Notes under the pieces: generated by a model
The model's database searches: none
What the model saw: the letters and a program-made list of their open reading frames with translations, nothing else
What the model was told of the DNA's origin: nothing
In this document: positions 6,650-11,923 of the stretch, in pieces
Layout: every line of letters begins with the position of its first letter
How positions within the stretch are numbered: position 1 is the stretch's first letter
Translations under genes and position numbers: made by a program
DNA from: an uncultured Alistipes sp.
GTDB lineage: Bacteria > Bacteroidota > Bacteroidia > Bacteroidales > Rikenellaceae
DNA: 11,923 nt
Direction of reading: 5' to 3'
Assembly: GCA_910586375.1 (NCBI GenBank)
Contig: CAJUIE010000046.1
Span: 1 to 11,923, forward strand

Positions 6650-6680
6650 CAAATGTACTATTTTTCCGTAAAAATCGCAA
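6650..6680 (-). promoter_or_regulatory. Putative promoter of the glucosaminidase operon
   Basis: Read on the minus strand, TTG (plus CAA at 6678-6680), a 20-nt spacer and TACATTTG (plus CAAATGTA at 6650-6657) match the Bacteroidota consensus. Transcription would start near 6644 and run left through both repeat units. It lies downstream of the opposing promoter at 6602-6632, so the two fire toward each other. Confidence 0.55.
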
Positions 6681-6701
6681 TAACACTAAAAATACCCAAA
6701 C

Positions 6702-7304
6702 ATGTTTACCGAAAACGCAAACCGGATTTTCGTCCGTTCGATAGCCGATTATCATCGGGTGGACGATGTGGATCAACCCCTGAAGAATCCTTTCGAGGCC
6801 GGGTCGCTCGATGCGCTGCTTTATCACAAGAACTGGATCGATACGGTGCAGTGGCACCTGGAGGACATCATCCGCAATCCGCAGATCGACCCCGTGGAGG
6901 CCCTCGGGATCAAGCGTCGTATCGATAAGTCGAATCAGGAGCGCACGGATATGGTGGAGTACATCGACTCTTACCTGCTCGACAAGTACAAGGACGTAGT
7001 TCCGACTGCCGATGCACGGCTCAATACCGAGACGCCGGCGTGGGCCATTGACCGGCTCTCGATTCTGGCGCTTAAGATTTACCACATGGAGCGTGAGACG
7101 GAGCGCTCGGACGTTGACGAGGTTCATCGGGCTGCTTGCCGCCAGAAATTGGACGTGTTGCTGACGCAGCAGGTCGACCTGTCGCGCGCCATTGAGGAGC
7201 TTATCGAGGAGATCGAGGCGGGCCGCAAGTACATGAAGACCTATAAGCAGATGAAGATGTATAACGATCCGGCACTCAACCCGGTTCTCTATGGTAAAAA
7301 ATAA
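6702..7304 (+). CDS. DUF4254 family protein
   Basis: A 200-residue cytoplasmic protein of the DUF4254 family, whose biochemical role is not established. Features seen are a nearly all-helical sequence, the conserved block LLYHKNWIDTVQWHLEDIIR (41-60), KRRIDKSNQERTDMVEYID (near 70-89), TPAWAIDRLSILALKIYHME (about 110-130), and a C-terminal helical stretch ending KYMKTYKQMKMYNDPALNP. There is no signal peptide or membrane segment. The ATG at 6702 follows two candidate promoters in the tandem repeat. The last 14 bases overlap the start of the GT9 gene, so translation is probably coupled. From its fixed position beside a lipopolysaccharide-type glycosyltransferase, a role in envelope glycan assembly is likely but inferred. 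Confidence 0.85.
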   Translation: MFTENANRIFVRSIADYHRVDDVDQPLKNPFEAGSLDALLYHKNWIDTVQWHLEDIIRNPQIDPVEALGIKRRIDKSNQERTDMVEYIDSYLLDKYKDVVPTADARLNTETPAWAIDRLSILALKIYHMERETERSDVDEVHRAACRQKLDVLLTQQVDLSRAIEELIEEIEAGRKYMKTYKQMKMYNDPALNPVLYGKK

Positions 7305-8310
7305 GCCGCGGCATCTGCTGGTTCTGCGCACTTCGGCCATGGGCGACGTGGCCATGCTGCCCCATGCACTGCGGGCACTGCGGGCTGCGTATCCCAATCT
7401 GAAGATTACGGTGGCAACACGCAAACTCTTCTTTCCCTTTTTTACCGGGCTGGATGTCGGTTTGCTGGAGGTGGATGTCAGGGGGGCCCATCGTTCGCTT
7501 GTGGGTATGTGGCGCCTGGCGCGTGAGGCGCGCCGTTTGGGCGTCGACGCCGTTGCCGATGTACATGGAGTGCTGCGCTCTGCGGTTTTCCGTCTGTCAA
7601 TGCAGCTGCACGGCGTGCATGTGGCCTCTATCCGTAAGGACAGGGCCGGGAAACGACGTTTCATTCGCCGGGGCGGGCGGAATGCCGGGCCGCTGCGACA
7701 TACGGTAATGCGTTATTGCGACGTTTTTCGTCGCCTGGGACTCGAACTGAGTGATCCTGCTCCTGTCGTGCGCACGGAGTTGCCCGATTCGTCGGAGCCC
7801 AAAACGGGCCGCTGGGTGGGCTTCGCACCTTTTTCGGCCCATCGGGGCAAGACTTATCCCGATGATCTGAGTCGCGAAGTCGTGGGGTTGCTGGCCGGAC
7901 GTTACGATCGTGTTTTCATCCATGGCGGCGGCGGGGCTGAGGCAGCATTTGCGGTTGAGATGGAGTGCACTTATCCCAATGTCACGGCGCTGCACGGCAA
8001 GGTTGACCTTGCGGGTGAGCTGGAGTTGATCGCCCGGCTCGACTGTGTAGTTTCGATGGACTCGCTCGTCATGCATATGGGAGCGCTCGTCGGTACACCC
8101 GTAGTCTCGGTGTGGGGTGCCACGCACCCCGGGCTGGGATTTTTGGGTTGGGGCTGCGATCCGAAACTCGTCTTACAGGCCGACATGCCGTGCCGCCCCT
8201 GCTCGGTTTTCGGTGCCAAGCCATGCCGTTATGGCGATTATCGCTGCTTGCGGGCCATCACTCCCCGAATAATCGCTGACAAGGTGGAAGAAACCATGCC
8301 GAATTTATAG
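7291..8310 (+). CDS. Glycosyltransferase family 9 (heptosyltransferase-like) protein
   Basis: A 339-residue GT-B-fold enzyme of the family that includes the heptosyltransferases WaaC/WaaF, which add sugars to the lipopolysaccharide core on the inner face of the cytoplasmic membrane. The N-terminal domain opens with HLLVLRTSAMGDVAMLPHAL (8-27), the usual GT9 start with its acidic acceptor-site residue (D19). The C-terminal domain has the donor-binding motifs GFAPFSAHRGKTYP (177-190) and MDSLVMHMGALVGTP (256-270), then VWGATHPG. Near the end are four Cys (C301, C304, C312, C319) spaced x2, x7, x6. The ATG overlaps the DUF4254 gene by 14 nt in another frame. Bacteroidales often lack canonical heptose cores, so the donor sugar is uncertain and waaF should not be assigned. 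A bidirectional terminator follows. Confidence 0.88.
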   Translation: MVKNKPRHLLVLRTSAMGDVAMLPHALRALRAAYPNLKITVATRKLFFPFFTGLDVGLLEVDVRGAHRSLVGMWRLAREARRLGVDAVADVHGVLRSAVFRLSMQLHGVHVASIRKDRAGKRRFIRRGGRNAGPLRHTVMRYCDVFRRLGLELSDPAPVVRTELPDSSEPKTGRWVGFAPFSAHRGKTYPDDLSREVVGLLAGRYDRVFIHGGGGAEAAFAVEMECTYPNVTALHGKVDLAGELELIARLDCVVSMDSLVMHMGALVGTPVVSVWGATHPGLGFLGWGCDPKLVLQADMPCRPCSVFGAKPCRYGDYRCLRAITPRIIADKVEETMPNL

Positions 8311-8324
8311 TTGGGAAATTATTG

Positions 8325-8368
8325 AAAAAGTCCGGGCGTTGCACTCAAGTGCAACGCCCGGACTTTTT
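8325..8368. terminator. Bidirectional intrinsic terminator between convergent operons
   Basis: A near-perfect 44-bp palindrome has arms at 8325-8345 and 8348-8368. It folds as a GC-rich stem with A5 at the left end and T5 at the right, around a TCAA loop. Because of the A/T ends it works on both strands. It serves the GT9 gene (stop at 8310) and, on the minus strand, nfnB (stop at 8380). Confidence 0.95.
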
Positions 8369-8379
8369 GGTGCCGGCAG

Positions 8380-9777
8380 TTATGCGTTTTGGATTTTTTC
8401 CCGGATGTACTCGTCGATCGCCTTTGCAGCCGTGCGGCCCGCACCCATTGCCAGAATGACGGTTGCGGCACCCGTCACGGCGTCGCCGCCGGCGAAAACT
8501 CCGGGCCGCGAGGTTGCGCCGGTCGTGTCGGCTACGATGCAGCCGCGCCGGTCGGTCGCCAATCCCTCGGTCGTGGCTGCCAGCAGGGGGTTGGGAGAGG
8601 TGCCTAAGGCCATGATCGCCACGTCGCATTCGATGTCAAATTCCGAATCAGGCTTCGTGACCGGCGATCGGCGACCGCTCGCGTCGGGTTCGCCTAACTC
8701 CATCTCTATACAACGCATACCGCGCACCCAGCCATCGTTCGTGCCGAGGATTTCGACCGGGTTGCTCAGCATCCGGAAGCAGACACCCTCTTCTTTGGCG
8801 TGGTGCACCTCCTCAGCGCGGGCCGGGAGTTCTTTTTCACTGCGGCGGTAGACAATCGTTGCCTCGGCGCCTAAGCGGCGAGCCGTACGTACGGCGTCCA
8901 TCGCCACGTTTCCGCCTCCGACTACTACTACGCGCTTGCCGACGTAGATGGGCGTATCGTACTCCTCGTCGTAGGCTCGCATGAGATTGGCGCGGGTCAG
9001 AAATTCATTGGCCGAGACTACGCCGTTGAGGTTCTCGCCCGGGATACCCATGAAGCGGGGCAGTCCGGCGCCCGAGCCGATGAAAACGGCATCGTATCCC
9101 TCTTCGTTGAGGAGCGAATCAACAGTCATGGTGCGCCCTACAATCACGTCGGTCTCGATCTCGACACCCAGGCGGCGCACCTGGTCGATTTCACGGGCAA
9201 CGATCTTCTCTTTAGGTAGCCGAAATTCAGGAATGCCGTAAACAAGCACGCCACCGACTTTGTGCAGCGCCTCGAAAATCTTCACGCCGTAGCCCATCTT
9301 GGCCAGGTCGCTCGCGCAGGCCAGACCGGCCGGGCCGCTGCCGATGACGGCGACCCGGTGTCCGTTGTGTGCCGCAGGCTCTGCGACGGCAGGGGACTGT
9401 GCCAGTTTCCAGTCGCCGACGAAGCGTTCTAACTTGCCGATAGCCACCGGCTCGTCTTTGATGCCGAGAATGCATGCCCCCTCGCACTGGGTCTCTTGCG
9501 GGCAGACTCGGCCGCAGATCGAGGGCAGCGAGCTGTCGCGCCCGATTATGGCAGCTGCATCGGCCACGTTACCCTGGTGCAGTGCGGCGATGAATCCGGG
9601 AATGTCGATTCCTACGGGGCAGGCAGCCACACAGCGGGGATTTTTACAGTTCAGGCAGCGGGACGCTTCGAGTGTCGCCTCGTCAGGGTTGTAGCCGTAG
9701 CAGACCTCCTCGAAATTGGTGACCCGGCATGCGGGGTCTTGCTCGCGCACGGGAACGCGCGGTATTTTGTTAGCCAT
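8380..9777 (-). CDS. nfnB: NfnB-like subunit: NADPH-binding iron-sulfur flavoprotein (GltD/SudA family)
   Basis: A 465-residue cytoplasmic flavoprotein, the large subunit of NADH-dependent ferredoxin:NADP+ oxidoreductase (Nfn), also annotated as glutamate synthase small chain or sulfide dehydrogenase subunit A. The N-terminal domain carries Cys groups C41-C44-C49-C53 (CLNCKNPRCVAACP) and C88-C92-C98-C102 (CGRVCPQETQCEGAC) for [4Fe-4S] clusters. FAD and NADPH sites follow: GSGPAG (146-151), GGGNVAMD (287-294) and GGDAVTGAATV (431-441). The ATG at 9775-9777 is preferred over upstream in-frame starts because homology begins MANKIPRVPVREQ and any extension would overlap nfnA. The gap to the nfnA stop is 2 nt. 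No large glutamate synthase subunit is nearby, and the NfnA partner makes electron bifurcation the best call. Confidence 0.88.
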   Translation of the reverse strand: MANKIPRVPVREQDPACRVTNFEEVCYGYNPDEATLEASRCLNCKNPRCVAACPVGIDIPGFIAALHQGNVADAAAIIGRDSSLPSICGRVCPQETQCEGACILGIKDEPVAIGKLERFVGDWKLAQSPAVAEPAAHNGHRVAVIGSGPAGLACASDLAKMGYGVKIFEALHKVGGVLVYGIPEFRLPKEKIVAREIDQVRRLGVEIETDVIVGRTMTVDSLLNEEGYDAVFIGSGAGLPRFMGIPGENLNGVVSANEFLTRANLMRAYDEEYDTPIYVGKRVVVVGGGNVAMDAVRTARRLGAEATIVYRRSEKELPARAEEVHHAKEEGVCFRMLSNPVEILGTNDGWVRGMRCIEMELGEPDASGRRSPVTKPDSEFDIECDVAIMALGTSPNPLLAATTEGLATDRRGCIVADTTGATSRPGVFAGGDAVTGAATVILAMGAGRTAAKAIDEYIREKIQNA

Positions 9778-9779
9778 AA

Positions 9780-10661
9780 CTATTTGTCCAGTCCTATTTT
9801 GCATTGGTGTCCGGCTTCGCGTTCGGCGGCAATGGCCGCGGCGCGCTGCTCCTGGGTGCGGTACATTTCCTGACGGCGCATTGCTTCGTCGAAGTCGACC
9901 TGGTGGCCGTCGAACTCGGGTCCTTCGACACACGTGAAGCGCGTGTGGCCGTCTACCGTGACGCGGCAGGCGCCGCACATGCCTGTGCCGTCGACCATCA
10001 GGGCGTTGAGTGATACGGTGGTTTTCAGTCCGTATTTTTGAGTGGTCAGGGCCACGAACTTCATCATGATCATGGGGCCGATAGCCACGCACTCATCGTA
10101 GTGGCGGCCCTCGGCGATGAGCTTTTCGAGCAGCTGGGTTACCAGCCCTTTGAATCCTTCCGAACCATCGTCTGTGGCGATATACAGGTTTTCAGCTACG
10201 GCGCGCATTTCGTCGGTGTAGATCAACATTTCGCGATTTTTGGCACCGATGATGACGTCCGCCCCGACGCCGTGTTCGTGCAGCCACTTCACCTGGGGGT
10301 AGACCGGTGCTGTACCGACCCCGCCGCCGATGAAGAGGTAGTGCCGTTTGCGGAGCTCCTCGGGCGGCAGTTGGACAAATTCCGAGGGGTGCCCCAGAGG
10401 TCCGGCCAAATCGGTCAGGGCTTCGCCGGCTTTCAGGGCGCAGATTTTGCGCGTCGAGACGCCAAGAGCCTGGGTGACGATCACGACGGAACCTTCCGCC
10501 GCGTCGAAGTCGGCAATTGTCAGAGGGATACGTTCACTCCGTTCGTCGGCGCGCACAATGACAAACTGCCCCGGCAACGCCGCCTGGGCGACACGTGGAG
10601 CGTGGATTTTCATAAGCCAGATGCCTTCTGCCAGACATCGTTTTTCGAGTATGGGAAACAT
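9780..10661 (-). CDS. nfnA: NfnA-like subunit: FAD/NAD and [2Fe-2S] protein (SudB/PyrK family)
   Basis: A 293-residue partner of NfnB, in the sulfide/dihydroorotate dehydrogenase-like FAD/NAD-binding family. Together the two couple NADH and reduced ferredoxin to NADP+ reduction by flavin-based bifurcation. The FAD-binding barrel contains GQFVIVRADERSERIPLTIAD (near 31-51), followed by the NAD-binding motif GGGVGTAPVYPQ (112-123). The iron-sulfur loop has C229 and C232 (MCGAC) and C244 (FTCVEGPEFDG). Only three Cys are available; D224 in VDGTGMC is the candidate fourth ligand, consistent with the Asp ligand I recall for the [2Fe-2S] cluster of Nfn structures. A C-terminal helical tail (255-293) is rich in Arg, Glu and Ala. 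The start is 10 nt behind the DUF1573 gene, and the stop is 2 nt before nfnB. Confidence 0.88.
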   Translation of the reverse strand: MFPILEKRCLAEGIWLMKIHAPRVAQAALPGQFVIVRADERSERIPLTIADFDAAEGSVVIVTQALGVSTRKICALKAGEALTDLAGPLGHPSEFVQLPPEELRKRHYLFIGGGVGTAPVYPQVKWLHEHGVGADVIIGAKNREMLIYTDEMRAVAENLYIATDDGSEGFKGLVTQLLEKLIAEGRHYDECVAIGPMIMMKFVALTTQKYGLKTTVSLNALMVDGTGMCGACRVTVDGHTRFTCVEGPEFDGHQVDFDEAMRRQEMYRTQEQRAAAIAAEREAGHQCKIGLDK

Positions 10662-10671
10662 TTTGTATGGG

Positions 10672-11748
10672 TTAGTCTTCGATGATGGCCGTCACGCGTA
10701 TGCGTTGCATGGGCCGCGCGGGGTCGTTGGTCACCAGGAGCAGATGATCCGTCAGGGGCCCATATTCCTGAGCCGATGGGTCGAGCAACAGTTCTACGCG
10801 GCAATTGGCCCCGGGGGCGATTTTCCGGCCCGGGGCAAGGGTCACGGCCACGTGGCCCCCATTTTCCACGGCCCGGATAATCAGGTCGCGACCGCCCGTA
10901 TTGCTCAATACGAAGGAGAGGCGTTGGAGGGGTGCCGAGCGTTTTACGGAACCGAATTTTACGATCCGGGTGCTTGTCTGTGCCTGGGGTGCTTGCCCGG
11001 CCGGGCCTTTTGCCGGTGCGTCGACGCCTATGGCATGAGCTACGATCGTTGCATTGCCGGGATGATCATCGACTATGACATCCAGCGCGTCGCGCAACGT
11101 GCCGTAACGGGGTTTATCGGTCGGAATAAGGTAGGAAACGTTGATTTCGCCCCGCTCGCCCGGCCCGATTTCGCGGGGATAGTCGATGTCGGCCAAGCCA
11201 CTGGCATGAGTCGCCCGCAGTTCGAGATGTACGGTATGGGTTGAGGTGTTGGCGTAGCCGATGGCCGCCTGTACCCGCTGCCCGGGATATATATAGGTAA
11301 AGGCGCAGAGGGTTTCATTGAGCCGCAAGCCGCCGCCCGCCTCCACGGGGTAGAGCTCCTCGATGCTCTTTTCGCGTGGTGTGACACTGCCGCGAATCGA
11401 GAGCGTGGCGATCTTCCGCCGCTCCGAAGAGTATATGCCTAACTCCTTGTCGAAGCTCCCCGGGCGGTTGGCCGGGTCGTAGGTGACCTTGATGCGGGTC
11501 GTGTCGCCCGGCATCACGGGACGACGCGAGAACTCCGGGCGTGTACAGCCGCACGAGGCTACCACGTCGAGGATCACGACGGGAACCGAGCCCTTATTGA
11601 CGCCTGTAAATACGTGGCTCACAGCACCATTTGCCTCGGCAATGGAGCCGAAGTTCCATGTCGCCGGGTCGAAAATAATCTGCGCCCGTGCTGTTGTTAT
11701 CGAGCATAAGGTCGTGAACAGGAGTGCGATATGTCGTCTTGCGATCAT
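10672..11748 (-). CDS. Secreted protein with two DUF1573-type Ig-like domains
   Basis: A 358-residue exported protein. The start is set at the ATG at 11746-11748. It begins a clear signal peptide (MIARRHIALLFTTLCSITTARA) and lies about 17 nt after the predicted transcription start. A longer reading from 11820 would start upstream of the promoter and hide the signal peptide. The N-terminal domain (about 24-122) matches DUF1573: FDPATWNFGSI, VFTGVNKGSVPVVILDV, then the hallmark SCGCT (C66, C68) and the TRIKVTYDP strand. A second such domain (about 258-355) has KFGSVKRS, FVLSNTGGRDLII and LLVTNDPARP but lacks the CGC. A middle region (140-240) is also beta-rich. Function of the family is unknown; the domain resembles ASPM/SPD-2/Hydin (ASH) folds. 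It is the first gene of the operon with nfnAB. Confidence 0.85.
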   Translation of the reverse strand: MIARRHIALLFTTLCSITTARAQIIFDPATWNFGSIAEANGAVSHVFTGVNKGSVPVVILDVVASCGCTRPEFSRRPVMPGDTTRIKVTYDPANRPGSFDKELGIYSSERRKIATLSIRGSVTPREKSIEELYPVEAGGGLRLNETLCAFTYIYPGQRVQAAIGYANTSTHTVHLELRATHASGLADIDYPREIGPGERGEINVSYLIPTDKPRYGTLRDALDVIVDDHPGNATIVAHAIGVDAPAKGPAGQAPQAQTSTRIVKFGSVKRSAPLQRLSFVLSNTGGRDLIIRAVENGGHVAVTLAPGRKIAPGANCRVELLLDPSAQEYGPLTDHLLLVTNDPARPMQRIRVTAIIED

Positions 11749-11770
11749 CGTACATGTGGGTCTGATGACG

Positions 11771-11805
11771 CAAAGGTACATTTTTTGCGAAAAAATCGCA
11801 CAAAA
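11771..11805 (-). promoter_or_regulatory. Promoter of the DUF1573-nfnAB operon, with a palindrome in the spacer
   Basis: On the minus strand the -7 box is TACCTTTG (plus 11771-11778) and a TTTTG (plus 11801-11805) lies 22 nt upstream as the -33 element. The spacer contains TGCGA-N5-TCGCA (11786-11800), a possible operator. The -33 element forms part of CAAAATTTTG (11801-11810), shared with the promoter of the opposite strand. Confidence 0.6.
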
Positions 11806-11837
11806 TTTTGCAGGAAACAATTTTTGCTATATATTTG
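11806..11837 (+). promoter_or_regulatory. Promoter of the tRNA-Asn transcript
   Basis: TTTTG at 11806-11810, a 19-nt spacer and TATATTTG at 11830-11837 form one of the best consensus promoters in the window. Transcription would start near 11843, inside or just ahead of the leader hairpin. Confidence 0.75.
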
Positions 11838-11838
11838 C

Positions 11839-11860
11839 ACTCCGAAACGACTATCGGAGT
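11839..11860 (+). other. Hairpin in the leader of the tRNA transcript
   Basis: ACTCCGA (11839-11845) and TCGGAGT (11854-11860) form a perfect 7-bp stem with an 8-nt loop. It ends 10 nt before the mature tRNA 5' end and is not followed by a T-run. A role in RNase P processing or leader stability is possible, but if transcription begins near 11843 the stem would be shortened. Confidence 0.55.
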
Positions 11861-11870
11861 CGCTTCAAAA

Positions 11871-11923
11871 GCCTGAATAGCTCAGTTGGTTAGAGCACAT
11901 GACTGTTAATCATGGGGTCCTAG
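11871..11923 (+). tRNA. tRNA-Asn (anticodon GTT), 3' end outside window
   Basis: The first 53 bases of a tRNA fold as expected. The acceptor 5' strand is GCCTGAA (11871-11877), then TA and the D arm GCTC-AGTTGGTTA-GAGC. A single A follows, then the anticodon arm CATGA-CTGTTAA-TCATG with anticodon GTT at 11905-11907. The variable loop GGGTC and the first T-stem bases come last before the window ends. The 3' acceptor strand and any further tRNAs in the cluster cannot be seen. Confidence 0.93.

Noticed and set aside
6642..7664. A 340-codon minus-strand frame opposite the DUF4254 and GT9 genes
   Set aside because: It is antisense to a well-supported overlapping gene pair and its sequence is low-information and Arg-rich.
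9778..10092. A 105-codon N-terminal extension of NfnB
   Set aside because: It overlaps nfnA in another frame, is Arg/His-rich and non-homologous, and the family start is the ATG at 9775-9777.
10348..11244. A 298-codon plus-strand frame opposite nfnA and the DUF1573 gene
   Set aside because: It spans two genes with recognisable domains and has no motif of its own.
11749..11820. A 24-codon N-terminal extension of the DUF1573 protein
   Set aside because: It covers the predicted promoter and would bury the signal peptide.
1..11923. CRISPR array, prophage, transposase, restriction or toxin-antitoxin system
   Set aside because: No repeat-spacer arrays, integrase or transposase motifs, or defence-type domains were seen. 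The only tandem repeat is the promoter unit at 6478-6624.

Overview
The window looks like chromosomal DNA of a high-GC member of the Bacteroidales, most likely Alistipes or another Rikenellaceae. That genus call is an inference from gene content and promoter style, not from a database match. Promoters fit the Bacteroidota form (TTG, about 19-22 nt, TAnnTTTG), Shine-Dalgarno sequences are not evident, and several genes belong to families typical of the phylum: a DUF4254 + GT9 pair, a DUF1573 secreted protein, an S9B dipeptidyl peptidase, and a FISUMP-like remnant.

Layout, left to right. (1) The C-terminal part of an iron-type superoxide dismutase (+, cut by the window edge) with a strong intrinsic terminator. 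(2) A 433-nt gap holding a 5'-truncated remnant of a FISUMP/fimbrillin-type surface protein on the minus strand, a nine-C tract, and a promoter inside a 10-bp inverted repeat. (3) A multi-pass GT22-type mannosyltransferase (+). (4) A minus-strand run read from right to left: a secreted glucosaminidase with two LysM domains, a conserved protein of unknown function 6 nt behind it, a GC-rich structured spacer, and a secreted dipeptidyl-peptidase-IV-like enzyme that appears to start with TTG. (5) A divergent control region (about 6478-6701) built from two tandem units of 73 and 74 bp, each carrying a palindrome and a promoter, plus an opposing promoter for the glucosaminidase. (6) A plus-strand DUF4254-GT9 pair with overlapping reading frames. 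(7) A bidirectional terminator. (8) A minus-strand operon: DUF1573 protein, NfnA (SudB-like) and NfnB (GltD/SudA-like). (9) Back-to-back promoters leading left into that operon and right into a tRNA-Asn(GTT), which the window end truncates.

Functionally this is mostly housekeeping and envelope biology: oxygen defence (SOD), surface glycan synthesis (GT22, GT9), peptidoglycan turnover (glucosaminidase), periplasmic peptide digestion (DPP), and electron bifurcation between NADH, NADPH and ferredoxin (NfnAB). I see no phage, CRISPR, restriction or toxin-antitoxin system and no clearly new multi-gene system. The signals most worth a second look are in intergenic DNA, above all the tandem promoter-palindrome units at 6478-6632 with compensatory base changes, and the gene remnant at 528-770.
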